This document shows positions 51,697-61,544 of a stretch of DNA of 64,000 nucleotides, in pieces. The translations under genes and the position numbers were made by a program. Numbering within the stretch: the stretch's first letter is position 1; every line of letters begins with the position of its first letter. The notes under the pieces were generated by a model. It saw nothing but the letters and a program-made list of their open reading frames with translations. It was not told the origin of the DNA and did not search any database. The stretch comes from Streptomyces sp. WMMC500 (GTDB lineage Bacteria > Actinomycetota > Actinomycetes > Streptomycetales > Streptomycetaceae), in NCBI RefSeq assembly GCF_027497195.1, contig NZ_CP114905.1, forward strand, positions 5,219,001-5,283,000, read 5' to 3'.

Positions 51697-52113
51697 CTAC
51701 GGCGCCGCGTACTGCCCGGCGAACTCCCCGCTCGGCGGGATCGGCGTGATCACGTCGAGGAGGATCCCGTTCGGGTCCGCGACGATGAAGTGCCGCTGCC
51801 CGAAGTCCTCGCTGCGCAGCTCCAGCTCGGGCCGCAGCCCCTCGCGTCCGACGAGCCGCTCCCACTCCGCGTCCACGTCCGCGACCTCGAAGTTGAGCAG
51901 CAGCCCGCGTGCGGACACGCGGTGGCCCTCGGGGACCGTGGGGTGCGCGGGGTCGAGCAGGGCCAGCTCGTACGGCGGGTCACCCGGCCGGCGCAGGCTC
52001 ACGTACCAGTCCGCCTCGAAGGTCACCTCGAAGCCCATCAGCCGGACGTAGAAGTCCCGGGACTCGGTCAGTCGGCGCGTGCCGATCACGGGATAGAAGC
52101 TGGTCAGCTCCAT
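51697..52113 (-). CDS. VOC-family protein divergent from a TetR gene
   Basis: 138 aa, starting [20 protein letters not shown] at 52113 after AAAGGAG. It contains one VOC unit pair: [20 protein letters not shown] and [20 protein letters not shown]. Typical of small glyoxalase/bleomycin-resistance-like proteins. The short gap to the TetR start holds two identical palindromic sites, so it is likely the repressed target. Ligand unknown. Confidence 0.9.
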   Translation of the reverse strand: MELTSFYPVIGTRRLTESRDFYVRLMGFEVTFEADWYVSLRRPGDPPYELALLDPAHPTVPEGHRVSARGLLLNFEVADVDAEWERLVGREGLRPELELRSEDFGQRHFIVADPNGILLDVITPIPPSGEFAGQYAAP

Positions 52114-52129
52114 GGCCGACTCCTTTCGC

Positions 52130-52173
52130 GTACCATCGGTATGTGAAGACCGTAGTTCGCGTACCATCGGTAC
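52130..52173. promoter_or_regulatory. Two GTACCATCGGTA(C/T) operators of the adjacent TetR
   Basis: GTACCATCGGTAT (52130-52142) and GTACCATCGGTAC (52161-52173) are near-identical; the second is a perfect GTACC-N3-GGTAC palindrome, each preceded by TTCGC. Their starts are 31 bp apart (three turns). They lie between the divergent VOC and TetR starts, a classical autoregulatory layout. Confidence 0.75.
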
Positions 52174-52195
52174 GTCAAATGGGGACGGGGTGCGC

Positions 52196-52867
52196 ATGAC
52201 CGGGCGCGGAGGCGGCGGCGTGAGGGCGGAGCAGCGGGCGCAGACCAGGCGGGCGCTGCTGCGCGAGAGCAGGCGGCTGTTCGCGAGCCGCGGCTACGGT
52301 GCCGTGGGGCTGGCCGGGATCGTGCGCGCGTCCGGCGTGACGAAGGGCGCGCTGTACCACCACTTCGACGGCAAGGCGGACCTCTTCCGCGCCGTGCTGG
52401 AGGAGGTGCAGCAGGAGGTCGGCCGGCGGGTCGCGGAGGCCGCGGAGCGGCACGCGGACCCGTGGGAGCAACTGATCGCGGGCTGCCGCGAGTTCCTCGC
52501 CGCGAGCACGGACCCCGAGCTGCAGCGGATCATGCTCGTCGACGGGCCCGCGGTGCTGGGGTGGAGCGAGTGGCGGGCGATGGACGAGGCGGCGTCGGCG
52601 CGGCATCTGACGGAGGCGCTGACGGAGCTGGTCGCGGCGGGGGTCGTGGCGCCGCAGCCGGTGGCGCCGCTGGCGCACCTGCTCTCGGGCGCGATGAACG
52701 AGGCCGCGCTGTGGCTGGCGGCCGACGCCGGCCCGGACGACCTCGCCGACACCTGGGCGGCGCTGGCGCGGATGCTGGACTCGCTCCGTACGGCTCCGGG
52801 CGTCACGGCTCCGGGCGTGACCGCGCCGGGCGCTACTGCTGCGCGCCCTCGCCCGTCAGGTGCGTGA
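52196..52867 (+). CDS. TetR-family repressor
   Basis: 223-aa regulator starting at ATG 52196 ([20 protein letters not shown]). Helix-turn-helix: [20 protein letters not shown], then [20 protein letters not shown]. The ligand domain contains [21 protein letters not shown], seen in many streptomycete TetR proteins. The C-terminus is Ala/Pro-rich with a VTAPG repeat and overlaps the convergent ybjN-like gene by 35 bp. Expected target: VOC gene and itself. Confidence 0.92.
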   Translation: MTGRGGGGVRAEQRAQTRRALLRESRRLFASRGYGAVGLAGIVRASGVTKGALYHHFDGKADLFRAVLEEVQQEVGRRVAEAAERHADPWEQLIAGCREFLAASTDPELQRIMLVDGPAVLGWSEWRAMDEAASARHLTEALTELVAAGVVAPQPVAPLAHLLSGAMNEAALWLAADAGPDDLADTWAALARMLDSLRTAPGVTAPGVTAPGATAARPRPSGA

Positions 52868-53351
52868 ACGCCTCCAGGTTCCGCGTCGACTCCCCGCGCG
52901 CCGTACGCCACGCGTACTCCTTGCGGATCGCCGTCGCGAACCCAAGCTCCAGCAGCGTGTTGAAGCTGCCGTCCGCCGTCTCCAGCACCGTGCCCAGCAC
53001 CCGGTCCAGCTCCTGCGGCGTCACCGCGGCCAGCGGCAGCCGCCCGACGAGGTAGACGTCGCCGAGCCGGTCGACGGCGAAGCTCACCCCGTACAGCCGC
53101 GTGTTGCGCTCCAGCAGCCAGCGGTGGACACCGGCCTCGTTCTCGTCCGGGTGGCGGATCACGAAGGCGTTAACCGACAGGGAGTGCCGGCCGACGATGA
53201 GCTGGCAGGTCGTCGAGAGCTTCCGGGTGCCGGGCAGGGAGGCGACGTACGTCCCCTCCGCGGGCGACTCGTAGTCGATCCCGGCCTCGCGGAGGGTGTC
53301 CTCGACGATCTTGCTCACCGCGGTCGTGTCCGTGTGCGCTGCCTCAGCCAT
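52833..53351 (-). CDS. YbjN-domain protein
   Basis: 172-aa cytosolic protein of the YbjN family ([60 protein letters not shown]). YbjN folds resemble type III secretion chaperones; the streptomycete role is unknown. The start overlaps the mshA stop by 8 nt, and the two are probably co-transcribed, as usual in Streptomyces. Confidence 0.9.
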   Translation of the reverse strand: MAEAAHTDTTAVSKIVEDTLREAGIDYESPAEGTYVASLPGTRKLSTTCQLIVGRHSLSVNAFVIRHPDENEAGVHRWLLERNTRLYGVSFAVDRLGDVYLVGRLPLAAVTPQELDRVLGTVLETADGSFNTLLELGFATAIRKEYAWRTARGESTRNLEAFTHLTGEGAQQ

Positions 53352-54678
53352 GCGGCGATCGTAGGCGAGGTCGTACGCCGCCGGGGTGCCCGGCGATCGC
53401 GGCGGCGTACACGTCGGCCGTCGCGCGTGCCGCGGCGTCCCAGCCGAAGCCCGCCGCGTGCCCCGCCGCCGCCGCGCCCATCCGGCCGGCCAGCGCCGGG
53501 TCGGCGGCGAGCCGCCCGAGCGCGGCGGCGAAGTCCGCCGGGTCGTGGCCGTCGACCAGCAGCCCGGTGACGCCGTGGCGGACCGCGACCGGCAGCCCGC
53601 CGACCGCCGCCGCCACCACCGGCGTCCCGCACGCCTGCGCCTCCAGCGCGACCAGCCCGAACGACTCGCTGTACGACGGCATCACGAGCACCGAAGCGGC
53701 CCGGAACCAGCGCGCCAGCGACTCCTGCGCCACCGGCGGCGTAAACCGTACGACGTGGGAGATTCCCAGCCGCGCCGCCAGCTTCTGCAGCGCCTCCGGC
53801 TTGGCCAGCCCGCTCCCGCTCGGCCCGCCCACCACCGGCACCACCAGCCGCTCGCGCAGCGCCGGCTCCCGGTCGAGGAGCAGCGCCACCGCGCGGAGCA
53901 GCACGTCGGGCGCCTTGAGCGGCTGGATGCGGCCGGCGAACAGCGGCACGAAGGCGTCCTGCGGGAGCCCGAGCGCGGCGCGGGCCGCCGCGCGGGACTC
54001 GCCCGCGCCGCCGGGGCGGAAGACGTCGAGGTTCACGCCGGGGCGCACGATGGCGACGCGGGCGGGGTCGGCGTCGTAGTGGTGGATCAGGTCGTGGGCC
54101 TCGTCGTCGGTGTTGGCGACGAGCCGGTCCGCGGCCCGAACCACCTGGCTCTCGCCGATGACCCGGGCGGGCGGCTCGGCGCGGTCGCCCGCGGCGAGGG
54201 CGGCGTTCTTGACCTTGGCCATGGTGTGCATCGCGTGCACGAGCGGCACGCCCCAGCGCTCGGCGGCGAGCCAGCCGACGTGGCCGGAGAGCCAGTAGTG
54301 GGAGTGCACGAGGTCGTAGTAGCCGGGCCGGTGACCCGCCTCGGCCTGCATGACGCCGTGCGTGAACGCGCAGAGCTGCGCGGGCAGGTCCTCCTTGGCG
54401 AGCCCCTCGTACGGCCCGGCGTCCACGTGCCGCACGAGCACCCCGGGCGCCAGCTCGACGGCCGGCGGGAGGGCGGCGGTGGTGGCGCGGGTGAAGACCT
54501 CGACCTCGACGCCGATCTCGGCGAGCCGGCGGGCCAGCTCGACGATGTAGACGTTCATGCCCCCGGCATCGCCCGTGCCGGGCTGATGGAGGGGCGAGGT
54601 GTGCACGGAGAGCATGGCGACGCGACGCGGCCTCCGGTGCCGCGCGAGCGCGCGGAACCGGGACAGGTGGTGGCTCAC
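53344..54678 (-). CDS. mshA: D-inositol-3-phosphate glycosyltransferase MshA
   Basis: 444-aa GT4 enzyme, first step of mycothiol synthesis (GlcNAc from UDP-GlcNAc to inositol 3-phosphate). The GTG at 54678 ([20 protein letters not shown]) is preceded by GAGGAGGAACC and agrees with known MshA N-termini; an ATG at 54750 is in frame but poorly supported. Motifs: [63 protein letters not shown] and the EX7E motif in [20 protein letters not shown]. Confidence 0.95.
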   Translation of the reverse strand: MSHHLSRFRALARHRRPRRVAMLSVHTSPLHQPGTGDAGGMNVYIVELARRLAEIGVEVEVFTRATTAALPPAVELAPGVLVRHVDAGPYEGLAKEDLPAQLCAFTHGVMQAEAGHRPGYYDLVHSHYWLSGHVGWLAAERWGVPLVHAMHTMAKVKNAALAAGDRAEPPARVIGESQVVRAADRLVANTDDEAHDLIHHYDADPARVAIVRPGVNLDVFRPGGAGESRAAARAALGLPQDAFVPLFAGRIQPLKAPDVLLRAVALLLDREPALRERLVVPVVGGPSGSGLAKPEALQKLAARLGISHVVRFTPPVAQESLARWFRAASVLVMPSYSESFGLVALEAQACGTPVVAAAVGGLPVAVRHGVTGLLVDGHDPADFAAALGRLAADPALAGRMGAAAAGHAAGFGWDAAARATADVYAAAIAGHPGGVRPRLRSPHG

Positions 54679-54788
54679 GGCTGCTGGTTCCTCCTCGGAA
54701 TCGCCGTCCTCCCCGCCGTGGAGCGACAACACCCGGGCCGGCGCGTTCATTCCCCGCGGAGCAGCCCGCCGGGTACCCGCGGCAGGCG

Positions 54789-55649
54789 CTACGACACCCA
54801 CCCCCGCGGCGCCACCGCCGGCCACGCCACCGTCAGCTCGCCCTGGCGCCAGCGGCCGGGCCCGTCCGCCAGGGGCCAGTCCGCCGAGAGCGCACTGGCG
54901 GTGCGGATCCAGCGCTGCCGCGCGCCCAGCGGCGCGTACGGGGCGGCCGTCGCCCACGCGCGGTCGAAGTCCCGGAGGAACGCGCGCACCGGCTCCCCGG
55001 CGACGTTGCGGTGAATCAGCGCCTTCGGCAGCCGCTCCGCCAGGTCCGAGGGCGCGTCGAGGGTCGCCAGGTGCGCGGCGAACGTGACGGTGCGGGGGCC
55101 CTCGGGGCCCAGCGCCACCCACACGTGCCGCCGCCCCGCCTCGTCGCACGTGCCCTCGACCAGCAGCCCCTCGGGTCCGAGCCGGTCCGTGAGCCGCGCC
55201 CACGCCGCCGGGACCTCCTCCTCGGCGTACTGCCGCAGCACGTTGGCCGCCCGGATCAGCGCGGGGCGGGCGCCGCCGGGGAGCGGGACCTCGAAGCCGC
55301 CGCGCACGAACGTCAGCCCCTCGCGCGCGTACGGCCGCGCCGCCGCGACCCGCTCCGGGTCGATCTCCACGCCGGCGACCTCGGCCCGGGGGCAGGCCGT
55401 ACGGAGCCGCTCCAGCAGTTCGACGGCGGTCCAGGGGGCGGCCCCGTAGCCGAGGTCGACGGCGACGGCCCGGCCCGTGGCGCGCGCGGTGCGGCGCAGG
55501 GCGCCGCCGTGGGCGGCGGCGATCCAGCGGTCCATGCGGCGCAGCCGGTTGGGGTTGGTCGTCCCGCGGGTCACGGCCCCGACCGGCCGCGCGGAGCGCG
55601 CGCCGGGCGCACCGGAGACGGGTCGCCGGGGCCGCTGCTGAGAGGCCAT
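54789..55649 (-). CDS. Class I SAM-dependent methyltransferase
   Basis: 286-aa methyltransferase. The SAM-binding site is [20 protein letters not shown], with [15 protein letters not shown] as the acidic ribose-binding loop. FEVPLPGG and [15 protein letters not shown] follow. Cytosolic, without a membrane segment; a basic N-terminal tail of 35 residues. It is upstream of mshA on the same strand (110-nt gap), a conserved neighbour in streptomycetes by recollection. Substrate unknown. Confidence 0.87.
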   Translation of the reverse strand: MASQQRPRRPVSGAPGARSARPVGAVTRGTTNPNRLRRMDRWIAAAHGGALRRTARATGRAVAVDLGYGAAPWTAVELLERLRTACPRAEVAGVEIDPERVAAARPYAREGLTFVRGGFEVPLPGGARPALIRAANVLRQYAEEEVPAAWARLTDRLGPEGLLVEGTCDEAGRRHVWVALGPEGPRTVTFAAHLATLDAPSDLAERLPKALIHRNVAGEPVRAFLRDFDRAWATAAPYAPLGARQRWIRTASALSADWPLADGPGRWRQGELTVAWPAVAPRGWVS

Positions 55650-55715
55650 GGGTTCCAGCGTACGAGCAGCCCGCCGCCCGGCCGCCGGCCGCGCGCGACG
55701 AGCTCCGCCGTCCCG

Positions 55716-56384
55716 CTACCCCGCGGCCCCGTGCGCCTCGGACGCCTCCGCCGCCTCGTCCACGAACACCGACCGGCCCGCGATCACCGCCACCAGACCC
55801 GCCAGCTCCCCCGCCTGCAGCGGGTTCAGGCTCGTACCGACGACCAGCAGCCCCAGCCCGCCGCCGACCGGCGTGGCCAGCGCCCCCGCGAGCCCCACCT
55901 GCACGGGATCGGCGGCCGCCTCCTCGCCCACCTCCGCCACCGCCGCCGGCGGCAGCGCCGGCTGCGCCACGAAGCCGAACCCCATCCCCATGTCCGTCGC
56001 GTACGCCTCCGTGTACGCCGGCGCCGCGTCGTAGTGCTCCGCGAACACGGACGTCATCAGCTCGCCCAGGTCCAGGTCCGACGGGCTCTCCGGCACCTCG
56101 ACCACGCCCGCGAACACCAGCCACGCGGCCTGCTCGCCGCTGCTCGGCAGCGGCGCCGTGACGATGCCGTTCATCAGCACGCCGTCCGCGTACAGCACGT
56201 CGTGCCACGCCACCAGCGCGTCGGTGAACTGCTCCCGGCGCTCCGCCGCCGTCCGCGGGTACGTCAGCCGCACCAGCTCCGCGCAGCGGGCCCGCGTCGC
56301 CTCCCGGTCGCCGCCGTCGGCCATCAGGTCGAACCAGTCGGCCGGCGCGTACAACCGGATCCGGCCGGGGGTCAGCGTGCCCAT
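55716..56384 (-). CDS. Unrecognised protein of the type VII-like trio
   Basis: 222 aa, starting [20 protein letters not shown] at 56384 and overlapping the gene before it by 13 nt. No transmembrane or signal sequence is obvious. The first half (RRLTYPRT-like, [20 protein letters not shown]) and second half ([20 protein letters not shown]) could form an EspG/chaperone-like alpha-beta domain, but I cannot assign the family with certainty. Context (WXG-type protein, T7SS-secreted-like protein) suggests a chaperone or immunity role. Confidence 0.7.
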   Translation of the reverse strand: MGTLTPGRIRLYAPADWFDLMADGGDREATRARCAELVRLTYPRTAAERREQFTDALVAWHDVLYADGVLMNGIVTAPLPSSGEQAAWLVFAGVVEVPESPSDLDLGELMTSVFAEHYDAAPAYTEAYATDMGMGFGFVAQPALPPAAVAEVGEEAAADPVQVGLAGALATPVGGGLGLLVVGTSLNPLQAGELAGLVAVIAGRSVFVDEAAEASEAHGAAG

Positions 56385-57574
56385 GGCGCCACCGTGTCCC
56401 TGTTCGTCAGCGCGCCGAAGTCCCAGGTGAGGAGCTTCCCGGCGGTGTCGATGGTGTCGTGCGAGCCCTCGGCGGTGAACGCGTTGCCGGTCCAGGTGGT
56501 GAAGTACTGGCCGGTGCGCATGCCGAACTCGCGCACGCTCATGCTGTACGAGGCGCCGCGCGCGAGCTGGAAGTAGCCCTGCGGCAGCTCCATGGCCGGC
56601 AGCCGGCCGCCGAGCTGGGCGACCATCCGCGTCGGCTGGTTGCTCGCCTTCGCGGCGGCCAGGATCTCGTCGCCGAAGCGCGCGCCGAGCTTGCCGAGGC
56701 CGAAGCCGACCGCGTCCAGGATGACGTCCTTGGTGGCGAGGGCCTTGAGGAAGCTGCCGGTGGTGCCGACCGCGGAGAGGTAGTGCGCGACGAGCGCCAC
56801 ACCCGCGAGCGCGAGCGAGGCGGCGCCGAGGAACTGCAGCCCGGGGACGAGCGCGAGCAGTCCGGTGACGGTACTGAGCAGGCCGGCGATGTCGCCGAGC
56901 GTCTTGAAGAGCGGGGCCAGCTCCTTGAGCGTGCCCATCGGGTCCATCACGGCCTGGCCGATGGCCTCCAGCGCCCCGCCGACCGCGTCGCCGAGCTTGT
57001 CCCAGAAGCCGGGCTCGTTCGGGGCGATGTCGAGGGCCTTCTGCAGCCGTCCTGCGGCCTCGCGGCCCTCCTGCTCGTAGTCGTCCGCGAGGCTGCGCGC
57101 CCGGCGGCGTACGTCGGCGAGCGGATCCTCGTCGGACCCGCCGGACCCGCCGGACCCGCCGGACTCCTGGTCCGCGCCGCGTTCCCCGCCCTCGTCCCGC
57201 TTCTCCTCCTCCTTCTTCGCCTCCGCGTCCGCCGTCCGCTCCAGCTCGGCGGCCTCCTCCTCCAGCCGCGCCGCCGCGCGCTGCTGGCGGTCGATGTTCT
57301 CGGCCCAGTCGGTGAGCACCGTACGGGCCGTGGAGAAGGCGCTGTACGCGTCCTTGACCTTCGGGCGGAAGTCGTCGGCGAGCAGCGCGCGGAAGGCGTC
57401 GGCGGCCTTGCCGCGCCAGTCGCCCTCGTCGGCGCCCTCCAGGACCCGGCATATCTCGCCCAGCGCGTCGGAGGTGCGCCGGACCGTGGCGGCGGTGTCC
57501 TTGGCCGTCTCGTAGTCGCCGGGGCAGGGCACGAAGCCCAGCGTGGGGTAGTCCGCGGCGGTGGGGGCGCTCAC
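56372..57574 (-). CDS. WXG-domain protein, putative type VII-secreted substrate
   Basis: 400 aa. The N-terminal 120 residues are helical with [18 protein letters not shown], a WXG-type motif. Then a Glu/Lys-rich stretch and a GGSGGSGGS linker (three 9-bp repeats near 57140). A second helical portion ends near 210. A hydrophobic region at 215-290 ([20 protein letters not shown] and [20 protein letters not shown]) could insert into membrane. The C-terminal 110 residues have no known toxin motif. It overlaps the 98-aa gene by 4 nt (ATGA). Possibly a polymorphic secreted protein. Confidence 0.8.
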   Translation of the reverse strand: MSAPTAADYPTLGFVPCPGDYETAKDTAATVRRTSDALGEICRVLEGADEGDWRGKAADAFRALLADDFRPKVKDAYSAFSTARTVLTDWAENIDRQQRAAARLEEEAAELERTADAEAKKEEEKRDEGGERGADQESGGSGGSGGSDEDPLADVRRRARSLADDYEQEGREAAGRLQKALDIAPNEPGFWDKLGDAVGGALEAIGQAVMDPMGTLKELAPLFKTLGDIAGLLSTVTGLLALVPGLQFLGAASLALAGVALVAHYLSAVGTTGSFLKALATKDVILDAVGFGLGKLGARFGDEILAAAKASNQPTRMVAQLGGRLPAMELPQGYFQLARGASYSMSVREFGMRTGQYFTTWTGNAFTAEGSHDTIDTAGKLLTWDFGALTNRDTVAPWAR

Positions 57575-57867
57575 TTCCGCGCCGCCTCGGACAGGGCGGC
57601 CGCCAGGTCCTTGTCGAGGTCGGCGAAGCCCTTCTCGATCTGGTCGAGCGCCTCGACGGCGCCCTTGGCGAACTTACGCAACTGGCCGAAACCGTACGAC
57701 CACTCGTCGCCGAACTCGTCCATGCGCCGCTCCAGCGCCACGGCCCCCATGGCCTTCGCGTCCACGTCAGCCATGGCCCGGGCCGGCTTGTCCAGGACTT
57801 CGCCGATGTGGGCCAGGTTGTGGCGGACGCGTTTCAGCATGTCGTTGTCGATGTACAGGTCGGACAC
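57571..57867 (-). CDS. Small WXG100-like helical protein
   Basis: 98 aa, starting MSDLYIDNDMLKRVRHNLAH. Helical hairpin pattern of about 100 residues with DEFGDEWSYGFGQLRKFAKG at the turn. The length and start resemble ESX/WXG100 partners, though the exact WXG triplet is absent. First gene of the trio. Likely heterodimer partner of the 400-aa protein. Confidence 0.78.
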   Translation of the reverse strand: MSDLYIDNDMLKRVRHNLAHIGEVLDKPARAMADVDAKAMGAVALERRMDEFGDEWSYGFGQLRKFAKGAVEALDQIEKGFADLDKDLAAALSEAARK

Positions 57868-57939
57868 GTGCGTCCCCCTCGGACCGGAACGGCGGGCTCT
57901 TCCGAGGGGCTGACGCTACCCGTGTGACGCGTGAGGCTG

Positions 57940-59310
57940 CTACGCGGGTGTGCCGGAGGATTCCGGGGCGGCCTTTTCGGCCGGTCCGGCCGATCCGGCG
58001 CGCGCCTCCGTGGCCGGATCCGTCACCTGCTCCGCGACGCGATCCGGCACCGGCTTCCCGGCCGGATCCCCCACCGGCTCTCCCGCCGGCTCCGGAACCG
58101 GGTCCTGTGCCGGCAGCCCGCGCATCAGCAGCGCGTACCCCGCCGCCGCCACCGTGCCCACCCCCGCGCACCCCGCCCACAGCCACCCCGCCCCGGCCGC
58201 GTCGATGACCCACCCGCCCAGCAGCGGGGCGGCCAGCGACGCGACGGCCCAGGACGTGGTGTACATCCCCTGGTACCGCCCGCGGCCGTGCACGGGGGAG
58301 AGGCGGACGACGATGCTGGTCTGCGTCGGCGCGTTGACGATCTCGCCGAGCGTCCAGACGCAGACGACGAGCGCGTACACGGCGACCGACCCGGCGAAGA
58401 CGTTGAGCCCGAACCCGTACCCGGCCAGCAGCGAGGAGACGACCAGCAGCATCCGCGGGTCGCGGTGCTCGATGACCCGGGTCACGGGTATCTGCATCAC
58501 GACGATCAGCACGCCGTTCACGGCGATGGCGACCCCGAAGTCCGAGCTGGAGAAGCCCTGGTCGCCCATCGCCACCGGCAGCGAGACGTACGCCTGCATG
58601 AAGATGAGCGCGATCAGGAACGACAGCCCGACGACCCCCATGAAGCGCCCGTCGCGCACCACCGTGCCCAGGCGCACGGAGTCCGCCGCCTCGCCCGCGG
58701 CGCCCGCGGGGCGTTCCGGCCGGGACTCCGGGAGCTTGACGTAGACGAGGATCGCGCAGACGAGGGTCAGGGCCCCCTCGATCAGGAAGCCGGCCCGGTA
58801 GCTGTACTCGGCGATGAAGCCGGCGCCGGCCGACGAGATCGCGAACCCCAGGTTGATCGCCCAGTAGTTGAGCGAGAAGGCCCGTACGCGATCCTTCGGC
58901 GGCACGATGTCCGCCATCATCGCCTGCACCGCGGGCCGGGAGGCGTTGGACGCCATGCCGACGGCGAAGGCGACGGCGGGGATGGCCACGGGGTGGGTGG
59001 TGAAGCCGAGCACCGCGACGGTCACGGCGGTCGAGGACTGGGCGAGCATCAGCGTCGGGCGGCGCCCGAGGCGGTCGGTGAGTACGCCGCCGCCGAGCGA
59101 GGAGATCACGCCGCCCAGCCCGTACAGCGCGGCGACGAGGCCGGCGTACGAGGCGGAGTGGCCGCGCTCCTGCGTGAGGTAGAGGGCCATGAAGGTGGCG
59201 ACGAAGCCGCCGAGCCGGTTGACGAGCGTGGACGTCCACAGCCACCAGAACTCGCGGGGCAGGCCGGAGACGGTCTCGCGGGTGGCACGTCCGATGCGGG
59301 TGACGGGCAC
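57940..59310 (-). CDS. MFS transporter
   Basis: 456 aa with 12 hydrophobic helices. GTG start after CGGGGG. WLWTSTLVNRLGGFVATFMA at helix 1, loop GGVLTDRLGRRPTLMLAQSS (MFS motif A). Helix 5 region FAISSAGAGFIAEYSYRAGF. The C-terminal 50 residues are a Pro/Glu/Ala-rich tail. The MdtH/YfcJ-type drug exporter group is the best match. Substrate unknown. Head-to-head with gpmA. Confidence 0.9.
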   Translation of the reverse strand: MPVTRIGRATRETVSGLPREFWWLWTSTLVNRLGGFVATFMALYLTQERGHSASYAGLVAALYGLGGVISSLGGGVLTDRLGRRPTLMLAQSSTAVTVAVLGFTTHPVAIPAVAFAVGMASNASRPAVQAMMADIVPPKDRVRAFSLNYWAINLGFAISSAGAGFIAEYSYRAGFLIEGALTLVCAILVYVKLPESRPERPAGAAGEAADSVRLGTVVRDGRFMGVVGLSFLIALIFMQAYVSLPVAMGDQGFSSSDFGVAIAVNGVLIVVMQIPVTRVIEHRDPRMLLVVSSLLAGYGFGLNVFAGSVAVYALVVCVWTLGEIVNAPTQTSIVVRLSPVHGRGRYQGMYTTSWAVASLAAPLLGGWVIDAAGAGWLWAGCAGVGTVAAAGYALLMRGLPAQDPVPEPAGEPVGDPAGKPVPDRVAEQVTDPATEARAGSAGPAEKAAPESSGTPA

Positions 59311-59437
59311 GGCGGAACCCCCGGATGTAAGCGGCGCGGCAAGTGACTGGATATTACGAAGCGGGGGCGCCGTTCCGCCACCGAATTGACGGCTGCCGTC
59401 AATCCGGGCCCGCGGCAGCCGGGGAAGGCCGCTCTAT

Positions 59438-59443
59438 TAGGCT
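59438..59443 (+). promoter_or_regulatory. -10 box TAGGCT upstream of gpmA
   Basis: TAGGCT ends 7 nt before ATG 59451. A short GGAG lies within the same spacer, so both leaderless and very short-leader transcripts are possible. Confidence 0.45.
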
Positions 59444-59450
59444 CGGAGCC

Positions 59451-60209
59451 ATGGCCGACGCACCGTACAAGCTGATCCTCCTCCGCCACGGAGAGAGCGA
59501 CTGGAACGCCAAGAACCTGTTCACCGGCTGGGTGGACGTGAACCTCACCGACAAGGGCGAGAAGGAGGCGGTGCGCGGCGGGGAACTGCTGCGCGAGGCC
59601 GGCTGGCTGCCGGACGTCGTCCACACGTCGCTGCTCAAGCGCGCCATCCGGACCGCCAACCTGTCCCTGACCGCCTGCGACCGGCACTGGATCCCGGTGG
59701 CGCGCTCCTGGCGGCTCAACGAGCGGCACTACGGCGCGCTGCAGGGCAAGGACAAGGCCCAGACGCTCGCCGAGTTCGGCGAGGAGCAGTTCATGACCTG
59801 GCGCCGCTCGTACGACACCCCCCCGCCGCCGCTCGCCGACGACAGCGAGTTCTCGCAGGCGCACGACGCGCGCTACGCGCACGTCCCCAGCGAGCTGCGC
59901 CCGCGGACCGAGTGCCTGAAGGACGTGCTGGAGCGGGCTCTGCCGTACTGGTACGACAGCATCGTGCCGGACCTCCAGGCCGGCCGGACGGTGCTCGTCG
60001 CGGCGCACGGCAACAGCCTGCGGGCGGTGGTCAAGCACCTCGACGGCATCTCCGACGAGGAGATCCCGGGCCTGAACATCCCCACCGGCATCCCGCTGGC
60101 GTACGAGCTGGACGCCGACCTCCGCCCGGTCGGCAGCGGCGGCACCTACCTCGACCCGGAGGCGGCGGCCTCGGCGATCCAGGCCGTGGCGAACCAGGGC
60201 AAGAAGTAA
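59451..60209 (+). CDS. gpmA: 2,3-bisphosphoglycerate-dependent phosphoglycerate mutase
   Basis: 252-aa glycolytic enzyme interconverting 3- and 2-phosphoglycerate. The phospho-His is in [58 protein letters not shown] (second His) and [14 protein letters not shown] are conserved. The start [10 protein letters not shown] is chosen over an upstream in-frame ATG at 59343, which gives a non-conserved extension. Ends before a strong bidirectional terminator. Confidence 0.96.
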   Translation: MADAPYKLILLRHGESDWNAKNLFTGWVDVNLTDKGEKEAVRGGELLREAGWLPDVVHTSLLKRAIRTANLSLTACDRHWIPVARSWRLNERHYGALQGKDKAQTLAEFGEEQFMTWRRSYDTPPPPLADDSEFSQAHDARYAHVPSELRPRTECLKDVLERALPYWYDSIVPDLQAGRTVLVAAHGNSLRAVVKHLDGISDEEIPGLNIPTGIPLAYELDADLRPVGSGGTYLDPEAAASAIQAVANQGKK

Positions 60210-60245
60210 CGGCCCCGCCGCCCGCACACCGCCCGCGCGCACACA

Positions 60246-60285
60246 CCGCAGCCCCTGCCCGGCGTCGTCAGGGCAGGGGCTGCGG
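60246..60285. terminator. Bidirectional terminator between gpmA and the Cys-rich gene
   Basis: Perfect 15-bp stem (60246-60260 with 60271-60285) and a 10-nt loop. It lies between two convergent genes, 36 nt after gpmA and 48 nt after the end of the Cys-rich ORF, so it can serve both. Confidence 0.85.
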
Positions 60286-60332
60286 GAGTCTCGTCGCAGG
60301 CGTCGTCCGGGGGCTCAGCCCGTCCGGGGGGC

Positions 60333-60509
60333 TCAGCCGCAGCTCCCGCCGCAGTTGCACGACCCGCCGGACTGGCACCCGCAGGAGCAGCCGGAGCCGC
60401 AACCGCAGGAGCTGAGCCTCGGCAGCGGGGTCATCTTCGGGCGCATCCGCGGCGGCCGTGCCGTGGTGCGGGGGGCGGCACGGGCGCGGGAGGTGGGTTC
60501 GTCCGGCAT
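60333..60509 (-). CDS. 58-aa cysteine-rich small protein (metallothionein- or RiPP-like)
   Basis: ORF with an excellent ribosome-binding site GGAGGT six nt before ATG 60509. The first 34 residues are basic and Pro-rich (MPDEPTSRAR..., MRPKMTPLPRLSS). The last 24 are almost only Cys, Gly, Ser: eight Cys at 35, 37, 41, 43, 45, 51, 53 and 57, as SCGCGSGCSCGC then SCNCGGSCG. No signal peptide. Three Cys-x-Cys pairs would suit metal binding (metallothionein-like), while Cys/Ser/Gly-rich C-termini are also seen in RiPP precursors; no modifying enzyme is adjacent. I do not recognise the family. Confidence 0.8.
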   Translation of the reverse strand: MPDEPTSRARAAPRTTARPPRMRPKMTPLPRLSSCGCGSGCSCGCQSGGSCNCGGSCG

Positions 60510-60696
60510 GCGGGACCTCCTAGCAGGGTGTTCCCTTCCTTCAGGAGGCTGCCCCGGCGGGCGGGGCGCACATGCGGGCGCGCGGATGCATCCGCGGCCT
60601 TCGTACGGCCGTACGCCCCGGATGCCGCGCCCGGCGCGCGAGCCGCCTCCGAGCGCGCCCGGCGCGCGCGGGGGCCGTGCCCCGTGCTCCGGGCGC

Positions 60697-61374
60697 CTAC
60701 GCCCCTTCGACCGGCGCCGTGGGGCTCAGCTCGTCGACGTGCTCGCCTGTCACCAGATACACCACGCGGCCCGCGCACGAAACGGCGTGATCGGCGAAGC
60801 GCTCGTAGTAGCGGCCGATCAGCGTCACGTCCACCGCGGTCTCGATGCCGTGCTTCCAGCGGTCGTCCATCAGGTGCTGGAAGATCTTGCGGTGCAGGTA
60901 GTCCATCCTGTCGTCGTCCTGCTCCAGCTCCAGCGCCAGGTCGACGTTCTTGGTGGTGATGACCTCCGCGGTCTTCGCCATCAGCCGCTGCGCGAGCTGC
61001 CCCATCTCCAGGACGGTGGCGTGCAGGTCGTCGGGGATGCAGCGGCCGGGGTAGCGCAGCCGGGCGAGCTTGGCGACGTGCTTGGCCAGGTCGCCGGCGC
61101 GCTCCAGGTCCGCGCTCATCCGCAGCGACGTCACCACGATGCGCAGGTCCGTGGCCACGGGCTGCTGCCGGGCGAGCAACTGGATGGCCCGCGTCTCCAG
61201 CTCGCGCTGCAGGTCGTCCACCTTCTCGTCGCCCGCGATCACGCTCTCGGCGAGCTGCAGGTCGGCGTCGAGCAGCGCCGCGGTGGCACGGCCCATCGCG
61301 GAGCCGACCATCCGGGCCATGTCGACGAGGCCCTCGCCGATCGAGTCGAGCTCCTCGTGGTAAGAGTCCCGCAT
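60697..61374 (-). CDS. phoU: Phosphate signalling protein PhoU
   Basis: 225-aa cytosolic negative modulator of PhoR. Two three-helix repeats with the PhoU metal motifs: MRDSYHEELDSIGEGLVDMA, ELETRAIQLLARQQPVATDL, then SADLERAGDLAKHVAKLA and YERFADHAVSCAGRVVYLVT. It is divergent from phoR-phoP across a PHO box, so its expression rises with phosphate starvation. Confidence 0.96.
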   Translation of the reverse strand: MRDSYHEELDSIGEGLVDMARMVGSAMGRATAALLDADLQLAESVIAGDEKVDDLQRELETRAIQLLARQQPVATDLRIVVTSLRMSADLERAGDLAKHVAKLARLRYPGRCIPDDLHATVLEMGQLAQRLMAKTAEVITTKNVDLALELEQDDDRMDYLHRKIFQHLMDDRWKHGIETAVDVTLIGRYYERFADHAVSCAGRVVYLVTGEHVDELSPTAPVEGA

Positions 61375-61438
61375 CCCAGTGTCCGTCCATCCTCTTTGCC
61401 GATTTATGCAGCATCCACCATGCAGGGGAGGATGCGCT

Positions 61439-61471
61439 ACTCAGTGAATCGAGACCGACCTGAGAGTGAAC
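61439..61471 (-). promoter_or_regulatory. PHO box between phoU and phoR-phoP
   Basis: On the minus strand three 11-nt direct repeats: GTTCACTCTCA, GGTCGGTCTCG and ATTCACTGAGT. Units 1 and 3 match the streptomycete PhoP consensus well, unit 2 less so. The array lies 65 nt from the phoU start and 74 nt from the phoR start, as in other Streptomyces phoRP-phoU regions. Confidence 0.85.
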
Positions 61472-61532
61472 TCTTGGCGACCAGTCCTCGAGACCGCACC
61501 CGGATGGCTGTGGAAGGGGTTGGCGAGGTGCC

Positions 61533-61538
61533 TAACCT
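61533..61538 (+). promoter_or_regulatory. -10 box TAACCT, leaderless start of phoR
   Basis: TAACCT is 6 nt before ATG 61545. There is no ribosome-binding site, so phoR is probably translated from a leaderless mRNA. Confidence 0.55.
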
Positions 61539-61544
61539 GGAGTC

